Positions 15,949 through 22,704 of a stretch of 22,704 nucleotides of DNA are shown piece by piece; positions within the stretch are counted from its first letter, which is position 1; every line of letters starts with the position of its first letter. The notes below the pieces were generated by a model. That model had not been told where the DNA came from, did no database searches, and worked only from the letters and a program-made list of their open reading frames with translations. This DNA is from Paradesertivirga sp036399495 (GTDB lineage Bacteria > Bacteroidota > Bacteroidia > Sphingobacteriales > Sphingobacteriaceae), in NCBI GenBank assembly GCA_036399495.1, contig DASWMZ010000226.1, positions 1-22,704 on the forward strand. Direction: 5' to 3'. A program made the position numbers and the translations under genes.

Positions 15949-16791
15949 ATGTTAGACCATCTTAAAGAAATTTTAACCTACGGTTTTTGGGATTTTTTTG
16001 CCAACCTTTTAATCTATTCTTTGGTAGTTTTCCCTTTCTTCTTCATCTTTTGGGTTTACCTTAAACCTAAATTTAAATATAACCGGATTCAGGAAAAAGA
16101 GCGCAGCACCCCTCAAATCAGAAACCACGAACTCAGGAACTCAGCCATGAGTATTTTGATTTTTACTCTAATTGATATCGGTTTGTATGTTGCCCAGCGC
16201 TATGGTTACACTCAATTATACAATGATATAAACCAGTTTGGATGGGCTTATTTTGCATTTAGCATTTTGCTGATGATGTTATTACATGATGCATGGTTTT
16301 TCTTTACGCATCGGTTAATGCACCATCCAAAACTCTACAAACACATTCATAGCGTTCACCATCAAAGCATAGATCCCAGTCCGTTCGCGGCGTTTTCGTT
16401 TCACCCACTTGAGGCACTAATTGAGGGTAGTGTGTACGTTGTCTTCGCCTTTCTTTTTCCGGTACATTTAATGGCTTTATTAGGCTGGCAGTTGCTGCAA
16501 ATGGTCTTAAACGTAATCGGACATTTGGGCTACGAAATTTACCCCAGAGGTTTTAATACACATTGGCTCTTTCGTTGGAAAACACCGTCAACACACCACA
16601 ATATGCATCACGCAAAATTTAACGGAAATTATGGCTTGTACTTTACCTGGTGGGATAAATTTTTTAAAACGGAGTTTACAGACTACAACCAGACCTACGA
16701 AAAACTTCAAGATAGAATCGACTCAAAAAAGGAAACGAGTGAGAACGCTATAAGCTCAAAACACGAAAACACCGTTGCAAATATTCACTGA
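15949..16791 (+). CDS. Sterol desaturase / fatty acid hydroxylase family protein
   Basis: The 280-residue membrane protein carries the three-part histidine cluster of the di-iron hydroxylase/desaturase family: HDAWFFFTH (113-121) continuing to RLMHH, HSVHH (134-138) and THHNMHH (215-221). GHLGYEIYPRG lies between the second and third. About four hydrophobic segments (17-37, 66-83, 99-112 and 160-190) place the iron centre at the cytoplasmic face. It likely hydroxylates or desaturates a lipid; the substrate is not deducible. The last 25 residues are a polar Lys/Ser/Glu tail. The gene's end overlaps the GNAT start by 17 nt, which implies translational coupling. Confidence 0.88.
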   Translation: MLDHLKEILTYGFWDFFANLLIYSLVVFPFFFIFWVYLKPKFKYNRIQEKERSTPQIRNHELRNSAMSILIFTLIDIGLYVAQRYGYTQLYNDINQFGWAYFAFSILLMMLLHDAWFFFTHRLMHHPKLYKHIHSVHHQSIDPSPFAAFSFHPLEALIEGSVYVVFAFLFPVHLMALLGWQLLQMVLNVIGHLGYEIYPRGFNTHWLFRWKTPSTHHNMHHAKFNGNYGLYFTWWDKFFKTEFTDYNQTYEKLQDRIDSKKETSENAISSKHENTVANIH

Positions 16792-17299
16792 AACAGAACG
16801 TCTTATTTTAAGAGAAATCCTTCCGGAAGATGAAAAAGGCATTTTTCAGCTTGATTCTGACCCTGATGTTCAGCAGTTTCTTGGAAACAAACCCATTAAA
16901 AGTATTGAAGAAGCCAGGCAGATAATTAAGTTTATCCGGCAGCAATATATCGACAACGGAATTGGCCGCTGGGCTGTAATAGAAAAAAGCTCTGACAATT
17001 TTATCGGCTGGGCTGGATTGAAATTGATAAAGGAGCCTGTTAACAATCATTGTAATTATTACGACTTAGGTTATCGATTCATAAAACCGTATTGGGGACA
17101 AGGTTTTGCCACTGAAGCAGCTACAGCCGCTTTAAATTATGGCTTTTACGATATGAAATTAAATGAAGTTTTCGCAATGACCGAAGAGGGTAATGTAAAT
17201 TCCAAGCATGTATTGCAAAAAATCGGTTTAAAATTTATAGAAACGTTCGAGCACGAAAGTGTTAGGCATAGTTGGTATAAAATAGCAGCGAGAGGATAA
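16775..17299 (+). CDS. GNAT family N-acetyltransferase (RimJ/RimL-like)
   Basis: The 174-residue protein begins MQIFTETERLILREI, the classic N-terminus of RimJ/RimL-type acetyltransferases. The acetyl-CoA-binding motif A is visible in DLGYRFIKPYWGQGFATEA (97-115). The typical C-terminal section NVNSKHVLQKIGLKFI follows (140-155). The start codon is TTG (16775-16777): an in-frame stop lies 24 nt upstream, and no ATG occurs that would keep the conserved N-terminus. It overlaps the desaturase-family gene by 17 nt and may be co-expressed with it. The substrate is unknown. Confidence 0.85.
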   Translation: MQIFTETERLILREILPEDEKGIFQLDSDPDVQQFLGNKPIKSIEEARQIIKFIRQQYIDNGIGRWAVIEKSSDNFIGWAGLKLIKEPVNNHCNYYDLGYRFIKPYWGQGFATEAATAALNYGFYDMKLNEVFAMTEEGNVNSKHVLQKIGLKFIETFEHESVRHSWYKIAARG

Positions 17300-17306
17300 T
17301 TCCCAC

Positions 17307-17345
17307 GTCTATGGTTCGTGTCCCCACGAACATAGACACTTTTTG
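17307..17345 (+). terminator. Hairpin with T-run after the GNAT gene; also a REP-like palindrome
   Basis: GTCTATGGTTCGTG (17307-17320) pairs with CACGAACATAGAC (17325-17337) around a TCCC loop, with one bulged G. A run of five T (17340-17344) follows. It begins 8 bp after the GNAT stop, so it could serve as a Rho-independent terminator. Its core recurs inverted at 17831-17844 on the other side of a transposase remnant. Confidence 0.6.
17318..17331 (+). repeat. REP-like core, left copy (GTGTCCCCACGAAC)
   Basis: The 14-base core GTGTCCCCACGAAC is 13/14 identical to the reverse complement of 17831-17844. Together with the preceding bases it forms a perfect 7-bp palindrome (GTTCGTG...CACGAAC). 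It is one of two inverted copies that flank the Y1 transposase remnant. Confidence 0.6.
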
Positions 17346-17399
17346 CTAAGCTAATACACTTGCTTATTTTTAGGTTATGGCTTCCAACATCTTCAACAA

Positions 17400-17825
17400 A
17401 AGCGGAAATCACATATTGAACTTGGTAAGATTTATTTTTGGACAGCCCGATTAATAACTGGATCAAACTGATAGAGCATGATGAGTATAAGCAGGTTATT
17501 GTCAATTCCTTGAAAATTTTAAATGACCGCGGTAAAATTGATGTTTTTGGGATTCGTTATCATACCCAATCATATACACTTGATTTGGTGAATCAATGAA
17601 TTGAATGGTAAAGAACCCGCACACGGTTCCTTTTTAAGACATACATAACATCAATTTAAGATGATATTGGTTAATCAGAACCGTGCTAAGCTGATGACTT
17701 CAAAGTAACGGCCGCAAATAAACAATATGAATTTTGGCAACGGGTTTCATTAGCAGTTGAATATTCAGCAGGTATGAAGGTGGTCATAACTACTTCTCAT
17801 TTTTGAAATTTAAGAGAGGAATTGT
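17400..17825 (+). pseudogene. Degenerate REP-associated tyrosine transposase (Y1/HUH, IS200-like)
   Basis: Pieces of a RAYT-type transposase appear in order but in different frames. They are GKIYFWTA (about 17425), then shifted INNWIKLIEHDEYKQVIVNSL (about 17451 on). Next, after another shift, comes FVIIPNHIHLIW (17553-17588), which contains the HUH catalytic pair His-Ile-His (17571-17579) and runs into a TGA. ELNGKEPAHGSFLRHT and KQYEFWQRVSLAVE (about 17722-17763) follow, then a C-terminal-like NYFSFLKFKRG. At least two frameshifts, several stops and a deletion that removes the region expected to hold the catalytic tyrosine show that it is dead. RAYTs process REP palindromes, and REP-like palindromes flank it here. 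Confidence 0.72.
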
Positions 17826-17830
17826 GATTG

Positions 17831-17844
17831 GTTCATGGGGACAC
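17831..17844 (-). repeat. REP-like core, right inverted copy (GTGTCCCCATGAAC)
   Basis: Read on the minus strand this is GTGTCCCCATGAAC, one base different from the left copy. The palindrome is degraded (5 of 7 stem pairs). Its opposite orientation and position just beyond the transposase remnant fit a RAYT gene flanked by inverted REPs. Confidence 0.6.
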
Positions 17845-17889
17845 AAACTAAGGATAGGGAGTTTAAAATGCACTTTAAAAAAATAAGTT

Positions 17890-19018
17890 TTACTCACACT
17901 TATATGTCAAATAGGGAAATTGAGCTGCATACAACAAATCATTTTTTAAGTCTACACTCACCGTAGGAATTATTCTTTTTTCAATTAAAAATTGAGTGGC
18001 GAAATCATACATTAGCTTAACATTTTCCTCCATTGTTAAATCTTTAAATTGGGAGTATATATTTCTGGAAGTGGTTTTCACAATTGGAACCGCCTTTATA
18101 CTATTGGTGCAAGAAAAATTAATCTTATTAAGATTAATCCTTCTGATAGTTTTATTATCCATGGTTTTGAAAGCAATCTGTTTGTTATTAACGTCGTATT
18201 GTATACTCCATTGAGTGCCGTAACTAGCGTGCTGTGGGGTACTTCTTGGAGCTTCAACTTTACTCATTATTTTAAAAGCATATTTCTCCATGTCATAGTT
18301 CTTTTTTACTATCGAATTCTTTAATCATGGTGGCTCCCATCACCACCGCTTCTTTTGAAGAAAATTCCTGATACTGGGAATTAGATTTTTTTGTGCCCCC
18401 GAAACCTTCATATTCCTTCAAATCAACAGCGCTTCTTGTAAAACAATCATTTGAAATAAAATTCCCGGTACTTTTGTCGTTTGTATAAAACTTCAATTCT
18501 TTATTTATATAGGCGGCAAAAGCATAATTTCCCTTAGCATCAGCAATCACGTAGTGCAAATAAGGGACCGATTGATTTGAAATTCTAATCGATTTAGACG
18601 CTGTAATTACTTCATTTAGTGTTGAGCAATTATCCAACATATATTGAATCCATTGGAAATTATCTACCATTGGTTTGTTATCGATATCTGGATATTTTCC
18701 TTCGTTTTCGAGAGCTAACGAAACTATTGCCAGCCCCATCTCATTAATCCCTTCCCCTGCTTCTTCTCTTGCCTGACTAATGGTAACACTTCCATACTTT
18801 GACGTCCATTTAGCCGACACCTCACCAGGAAAAGGTATTGCCGTCTTTTTAATATTTCTTTGATTTATCATAAGATGCCCAGCGCTACTTAGATAATCTC
18901 TATTGAAACAAAGGAGGTTTTTCCCTGACTTTCTTAGAATAAAGGCAGTACAACCAAAGATTTGATTACTGAAGAAAGTTGTCAATATTAAAGCAAATGA
19001 AATTATTTTCGTTTTCAT
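17890..19018 (-). pseudogene. Linear amide C-N hydrolase (choloylglycine / penicillin V acylase family), frameshifted
   Basis: Two adjacent minus-strand frames read as one secreted Ntn-hydrolase. The N-terminal part (18293-19018, 241 codons) has a signal peptide ending at IFG, followed by the nucleophile Cys23 in CTAFILR. Next come FNRDY (Arg40/Asp41) and GINEMGLAIVSL (Asn92 region). It ends abruptly after DSKKEL. The C-terminal part (17890-18291, 133 codons) supplies the expected remainder (TQWSIQYDVNNKQIAFKT, RRINLNKINFSC). Removing one A from the A6 run (18302-18307) joins DSKK to NYDMEKYAFKIM in frame, giving about 375 residues, close to the family length. The family hydrolyses bile salts, penicillin V or acyl-homoserine lactones; the substrate here is unknown. 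Confidence 0.75.
18302..18307 (-). other. A6 homopolymer at the frameshift in the amide hydrolase gene
   Basis: The coding strand reads AGT AAA AAA GAA CTA TGA. With five or eight A residues the frame would continue as AAC TAT GAC ATG into the downstream half. A read or assembly error, a real mutation, or slippage at the run are all possible. Confidence 0.7.
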
Positions 19019-19369
19019 GAATTAAGTCTTTTATGTATTTGATTACTGATTATTATTGAATTTTATCATTTCAATTATTCTTCTCTTTATTAGGATTGAG
19101 ATGCAATACTAGAAGTTAATTGTTGGATGTTGTCTGGAAATTGACCCGTCATTTGCCCGACATTATCATATTGTTAGTAGTCAATTTATTACGAAAGCTA
19201 GTGCCTCCAGGTCTCTGGATTTATAATCAGAAGCCCTACTATATGCTGGCTAAAACGTCCATATACTTTGGTACGGCAGTAATTGTGGAGGGGGAATAGG
19301 AGTATTATTCAGCAGTAGAGATATATGAATGGCATTTGCTGAGGTAGCGCGGAGATGCACTAATTATTC
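19019..19369. other. 351-bp intergenic region, nothing recognised
   Basis: It lies between the PorP/SprF stop and the start of the broken amide hydrolase. An open frame on the plus strand (19120-19299, about 59 codons, no ATG near its start) shows no similarity I recognise. No tRNA, strong terminator or repeat was found. It may contain the hydrolase promoter and decayed DNA. Confidence 0.4.
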
Positions 19370-20290
19370 CTAATCGCTCTTATCGTTAGTCTTTCTTTTA
19401 TTAAAACTAGTCTTCCATCCAAATTCAAAATTACCTTTCATATAAGAACTTAATGCTGCTGTTGCAGTAGTGTAATTACCACTTATGGTGCCAATTGACT
19501 TAATGGTTGCTCCCAGACCCATCGTTGCACTTTTTGAATTATGGTACATGGCGATGATATTAATTGAGTTGTTCGCAAAAGCAACATTAGCACCAAAATC
19601 TAAAAGATTAGTGAACCCATGTACTCCACGTATAGCCACTTTAGGTTCCACTATCATCCCCTTCATTGTGGTAGAAAAAAAGAATTTGTAGCTTAATGCG
19701 GAATAAAATGTGGAATAATCAGAAGTACTAAATTCATCTTTTTTTAGAACACTCTTCAAGTTAGGAACAGCAAGTTGAAACGTAAATTTATCACTGGTAT
19801 AAGCAGTTCCAAAATCACCATCAAGGTAAGTTTCCCGTTGATTAAAATTGCTTACGTTCATGTCATCAGCATCGCCACTTAAATTCTCAGTCATTATCCG
19901 CTCATCCATAAATCCTAAGGAGATACCAAACCGTAATTGGCTTTTTTCATTTAGGGTAAGATGATAAGAATAGGTTCCCATAACACGTGTGTTTTTTAGC
20001 AACCCTGCCTGATCATTAAAAACCGTTAAACCAAGTCCTACTTTTTTTTCTGTTCCGTAATCAAGCGAAAGCGCTTGTGTTTTAGGTGCGCCCGGCATTG
20101 CAGACCACTGTTGGCGGTAGCCCAGGTTTAAATTCAAACCTTTGTTCACACCAGCCATTGCCGGATTGGCTAAATATTGATTGGTATAATAAATACTCGA
20201 AAGTGGGTTTAGTTGAGCTTTTGTTATTTCCGGAAATAATATAGACAGTAAACAGAATGATGAGAATATATATCTTTTCAGAGATTTCAT
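19370..20290 (-). CDS. PorP/SprF family type IX secretion system membrane protein
   Basis: The 306-residue protein has a signal peptide cleaved after TKA (residue 25). It opens with the family hallmarks QLNPLSSIYYTNQYLANPAMAG (26-47) and YRQQWSAMPGAPKTQ. It continues with alternating amphipathic strands consistent with an outer-membrane beta barrel, for example GLGLTVFNDQAG and LRFGISLGF. In Flavobacterium SprF is needed to secrete the adhesin SprB, and many PorP/SprF paralogues sit next to the substrate they serve. Here it is the third gene of an operon after a fibre-like repeat protein and a DUF1566 protein, 33 bp from the latter. That suggests it handles one or both of them. It is unlikely to be the core PorP. 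Confidence 0.85.
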   Translation of the reverse strand: MKSLKRYIFSSFCLLSILFPEITKAQLNPLSSIYYTNQYLANPAMAGVNKGLNLNLGYRQQWSAMPGAPKTQALSLDYGTEKKVGLGLTVFNDQAGLLKNTRVMGTYSYHLTLNEKSQLRFGISLGFMDERIMTENLSGDADDMNVSNFNQRETYLDGDFGTAYTSDKFTFQLAVPNLKSVLKKDEFSTSDYSTFYSALSYKFFFSTTMKGMIVEPKVAIRGVHGFTNLLDFGANVAFANNSINIIAMYHNSKSATMGLGATIKSIGTISGNYTTATAALSSYMKGNFEFGWKTSFNKRKTNDKSD

Positions 20291-20323
20291 AAATATAATT
20301 TAATATGCTTTTCTGTGTTAATA

Positions 20324-20977
20324 CTAAAATGTGCGCATAGCTCTAATATGGCTGTTTGAAGTCTTACCAAAAGATTGTTGCGAACCGTTTCCATTAGTTT
20401 GGTTTTGACGCCATGCACTGGTTGAACTTGTTTCGGAAGAACTCCAATAGATGTACTGTGATATATTACTCAGATAGGATCGATTGAGATACATCTTATT
20501 CAGTTCGTCTTTGCTGGGCAGGTACCAATCCGAATAACCGCCTCCTCTATGGTCAAAGCATAATTTTGCCGGAACTCCGGCCGTAACACAAGCAGCTAAA
20601 ATACTAGCTGTATTGGTTGATCCGGTACCTAAAGCCGTACCAGTGGCACTTGTAGTAACACCAGAACACCCCCAGCCTGTATAGCCAACATCCTCAGTCG
20701 AAGCAATAAGACCATGTACTTGTCCTGAAACATATCCTGGATCACCTGATTGGAAAATATAGATGATGATTCCTCCCTGATAACTCTGGCCTAATGAGTT
20801 TGAAGTAAGTTGAAATTGTCCGTATAGACTTACGCCACTTAATCCAATTGCACCGTTTTTACTAATATAAGCCGCTTCGGATGATATAATTTGGCCATTT
20901 TTATCGAGCCCTTGAGCTAACGCATAATTAGTACCAATCATACTGAGTGCTACTAAAAGATGATTCAAGTAATTCAT
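20324..20977 (-). CDS. Secreted DUF1566 (Lcl-type C-terminal) domain protein
   Basis: The 217-residue product has a signal peptide ending ALA-Q (cleavage about residue 21). A short repeat-like linker follows (KNGQIISSEAAYISKNGAIG), then LGQSYQGGIIIYIFQSGDPGY (62-82), common in secreted Bacteroidota proteins. The DUF1566/Lcl fold is seen in DWYLPSKDELNKMY (150-163), YIYWSSSETSSTSAWRQNQ (175-193) and the terminal IRAMRTF. Three cysteines (104, 130, 140) could form disulfides. Lcl-like domains occur in adhesins such as the Legionella collagen-like protein, where they bind glycans. It starts 6 bp after the fibre gene stop and is tightly coupled to it. No known T9SS C-terminal domain is apparent. 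Confidence 0.75.
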   Translation of the reverse strand: MNYLNHLLVALSMIGTNYALAQGLDKNGQIISSEAAYISKNGAIGLSGVSLYGQFQLTSNSLGQSYQGGIIIYIFQSGDPGYVSGQVHGLIASTEDVGYTGWGCSGVTTSATGTALGTGSTNTASILAACVTAGVPAKLCFDHRGGGYSDWYLPSKDELNKMYLNRSYLSNISQYIYWSSSETSSTSAWRQNQTNGNGSQQSFGKTSNSHIRAMRTF

Positions 20978-20983
20978 GGTAGA

Positions 20984-22704
20984 TTAATAATAATAATCAA
21001 ATTGAATTCTGTCGCCTGACGTTAAAGCGTAAGACCCATTATTGGCAGGAATATAAGTTAATGTAGTTCCGGTAACACTATAAGCCGTATTACTAATTCT
21101 AATGCCATTCACAAACATTTTCACTTTGCTATTAGTCGATTTCGTTTGGGTCAGGGTAAAACTCGTCTGGGCTGCTGTGGCGGTAAATTCGTCGGCAACT
21201 TCTCTAACATTGGCATTTACATTGGTGATTAAAGAGCCGTCAAGCGCAGGATACTTAGTTGCTGTAGTCATTTGCACCAGTTGACTGGCTCCATTAAAAG
21301 TATTTCCCTGTGTAGTTACTGTATTTTGTAATCTGGCTGCATTAATGCTTCCACTTCCGGTATTAATGGCTGTTACAATATTATTACCCGCTGTAGCATT
21401 ATTCGCAACTGCAGTTACACCAGCAGAAGTTATGTTAATATCACCTGAAACAGTTACAGGTGTAGTAGGTACAGCACCAGAGGCGCCTGTTAAATATACC
21501 TGTCCAGATGTTGAACCGGCGGATAATCCACCACCTACTGCTGCCCAAGTATCATCGCCTCTTAAAAAGGTAGTTGCATCAGCTGTGCCCGACGAGCCAA
21601 GTCTGGCAACAGGGACCGTACCCGAGCTAAGATTACTAGCAGTAAGGGACGTTAGGTTTGCACCACTTATGGCAGGTAAACTGGCTATAGTTGTTACATT
21701 TCCAGAACTAGTTACATTGCCCGTTAGATTTGCATTTGTAGTAACTGTTGAGGCAAGTGTAGCTGTTGCTGCATTGCCTGTAATATTTCCAGATGGAACG
21801 ACATAATCTGTTCCAGCTACTGCTGCAGAAACAGTACCCGAACCGTTGGCTTTTAAAACTCCTGAAACAGCCCCGGCACCACCTTTAGCTGCAGGAACTA
21901 CATTTCCATAAGTAGTCGCATTTCCAGAACTGGTTATATCTCCTGTTAAATTTGCGTTTGTGGTAACTGTTGAAGCTAATGTAGCTGTAGCTGCATTACC
22001 CGTTGTACTTTGGTTGAGTGTAGGAAAAGCAGTTAAGGAAGCCGCACTTCCGTTAGGGGCGAGATAGTCCGTTCCGGCTGTCGCTGCAGAAACAGTTCCA
22101 GAGCCGTTGGCTTTTAATAGGCCCGAAATAGCTCCTGCACCACCTTTTGCAGCACTGATAACATCAGCATTCCAGGTTCCTGTTGTTATAGTTCCAAGGG
22201 TAGTTAGAGAGGTTTGACCTACATAAGTTGAAGCGATGTCAATTGCCGGGGCGGTGCCACCGCTTGAAGAAATTCTGTTGGTAGTTCCTGTAACTGCGGT
22301 TACCGTTCCCGCTCCTTTAGCATTTAATTGAGTTTGAATTGAGGATGTTACTCCGCTTACATAACCTAGTTCCGTTGAAGTTACGCTGCCTACCGAAGTG
22401 GTGGATGGCAAAACTACTGTGCCTGTAAAAGTCGGCGATGCGATATTGGATTTTAGATTTAAGGCCGTTTGTGCAGCAGTACTAACCGGCTTATTTGCAT
22501 CCGTTGTATTATCTGCGTTTCCTAAACCCATCATTGCTGAGGTGATTCCCGAAACTGTTCCTGTAAAAGTTGGTGAAGCTAGAGGTGCTTTAAGCGCTAA
22601 ATCGGCTGTTGAACTTTTTAAGTCTAAAGCAGTTTGCGTGGCAATTGAAATAGGTTTATTTGCATCCGTTGTATTATCCACGTTTTCTAAACCAACCATT
22701 GTTG
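20984..22704 (-). CDS. Fibre-like repeat protein (phage-tail-fibre-type repeats), 5' end outside the window
   Basis: The last 573 or so codons of a longer gene are present. The ATG at 22697-22699 is internal to a repeat: VGLENVDNTTDANKPIS recurs as MGLGNADNTTDANKPVS 55 residues later, and the frame stays open to the window edge. Other repeats are ASPTFTGTV, AAKGGAGAxSGxLKANGSGTVS (two copies) and GNAATATLASTVTTNANLTG (two copies). Composition is rich in Gly, Ala, Ser, Thr and Asn and poor in Cys and Trp. The final 75 residues (VREVADEFTATAAQTSFTLTQ to DRIQFDYYY) are less repetitive and look like a C-terminal domain. Such repeats occur in phage tail fibres and Bacteroidota surface proteins. 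No phage structural genes are seen, so a surface adhesin is favoured. Confidence 0.78.
   Translation of the reverse strand, partial: TMVGLENVDNTTDANKPISIATQTALDLKSSTADLALKAPLASPTFTGTVSGITSAMMGLGNADNTTDANKPVSTAAQTALNLKSNIASPTFTGTVVLPSTTSVGSVTSTELGYVSGVTSSIQTQLNAKGAGTVTAVTGTTNRISSSGGTAPAIDIASTYVGQTSLTTLGTITTGTWNADVISAAKGGAGAISGLLKANGSGTVSAATAGTDYLAPNGSAASLTAFPTLNQSTTGNAATATLASTVTTNANLTGDITSSGNATTYGNVVPAAKGGAGAVSGVLKANGSGTVSAAVAGTDYVVPSGNITGNAATATLASTVTTNANLTGNVTSSGNVTTIASLPAISGANLTSLTASNLSSGTVPVARLGSSGTADATTFLRGDDTWAAVGGGLSAGSTSGQVYLTGASGAVPTTPVTVSGDINITSAGVTAVANNATAGNNIVTAINTGSGSINAARLQNTVTTQGNTFNGASQLVQMTTATKYPALDGSLITNVNANVREVADEFTATAAQTSFTLTQTKSTNSKVKMFVNGIRISNTAYSVTGTTLTYIPANNGSYALTSGDRIQFDYYY
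21689..22000 (-). repeat. Long direct repeats within the fibre-like gene (GNAATAT units)
   Basis: Codons for GNAATATLASTVTTNANLTG and the following SSGNxTT lie at 21911-22000 and 21689-21778. The protein copies are nearly identical over 30 residues while the DNA differs at several third positions, so the protein repeat is maintained by selection or is fairly old. Confidence 0.7.
21788..22153 (-). repeat. Long direct repeats within the fibre-like gene (AAKGGAGA units)
   Basis: Codons for the 35-residue unit starting AAKGGAGA and ending DYxxPxG lie at 22049-22153 and 21788-21892, interleaved with the GNAATAT units. The pattern suggests duplication of a composite block of about 80-90 residues. 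Confidence 0.7.

Noticed and set aside
17146..17505. 119-codon minus-strand frame across the end of the GNAT gene and the transposase remnant
   Set aside because: It is antisense to the GNAT coding region and runs through the REP palindrome and pseudogene debris. No family is recognised.
17307..17844. CRISPR array or tandem repeat array
   Set aside because: Only two copies exist, in opposite orientation and about 500 bp apart, with transposase debris between them.
18302..18308. Programmed -1 frameshift at AAAAAAG
   Set aside because: In the coding frame the run is read AAA AAA G, and the downstream half lies in the +1 (or -2) frame. A standard -1 slip would not join the halves. An indel is simpler.
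21345..21806. 153-codon open frame on the plus strand opposite the fibre-like gene
   Set aside because: It is antisense to a low-complexity Gly/Ala/Ser/Thr coding region, where long shadow frames are expected. The Val/Pro/Ala-rich product shows no domain.
20984..22704. Prophage tail-fibre locus
   Set aside because: The repeats are phage-like, but the neighbours are a secreted DUF1566 protein and a PorP/SprF protein, with no phage genes in the window. It stays open because the right side is not visible.

Overview
The window looks like chromosomal DNA of a Bacteroidota species in the Sphingobacteriaceae (Pedobacter/Mucilaginibacter type). This is inferred from gene content: gldC, a type IX secretion (T9SS) plug protein, a PorP/SprF protein and Bacteroidota-type CcmB, HolA and dihydroorotase. 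Recognisable TAnnTTTG -7 promoter elements, the near absence of Shine-Dalgarno sequences and a low GC content agree. No tRNA, rRNA, CRISPR array or intact mobile element was seen.

Positions 1-16.8 kb are ordinary, densely packed core genome. From the left: ccmB (-), a methylguanine-DNA methyltransferase (+), a leftward helicase / small membrane protein / gldC / membrane protein operon, pyrC-type dihydroorotase (+), holA (-), a stand-alone HsdR-N nuclease-like gene (+), a PH-like membrane protein (+), a lipoprotein and valS (- operon), an ABC-F ATPase / T9SS plug / acyl-CoA thioesterase run (+), a secreted Gly-rich protein (-), an EVE-domain protein (-), and a fatty acid hydroxylase/sterol desaturase-family protein overlapping a GNAT acetyltransferase (+). 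Several convergent pairs overlap or nearly touch at their stop codons. Several start codons lie exactly 4 nt after a -7-like element, which suggests leaderless mRNAs.

Positions 17.3-19.4 kb are decaying accessory DNA. They hold a shredded REP-associated tyrosine (Y1/HUH) transposase flanked by inverted copies of a GTGTCCCCACGAAC palindrome. Next come a linear amide C-N hydrolase gene broken by a frameshift at an A6 run, and about 350 bp with no recognisable gene.

Positions 19.4-22.7 kb form a leftward operon that continues past the right edge: a long Gly/Ala/Ser/Thr-rich protein with phage-tail-fibre-like repeats (5' end outside the window), a secreted DUF1566/Lcl-type protein, and a PorP/SprF-family T9SS outer-membrane protein. 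The arrangement suggests a fibrous surface protein with a dedicated T9SS partner. It is the best candidate here for an under-described system.

The other notable signal is inside valS. A stretch of about 29 codons at the entrance to the editing domain is encoded by a palindromic GAAAGTC/GACTTTC repeat that looks like an intergenic dispersed element, apparently tolerated in frame in an essential gene.
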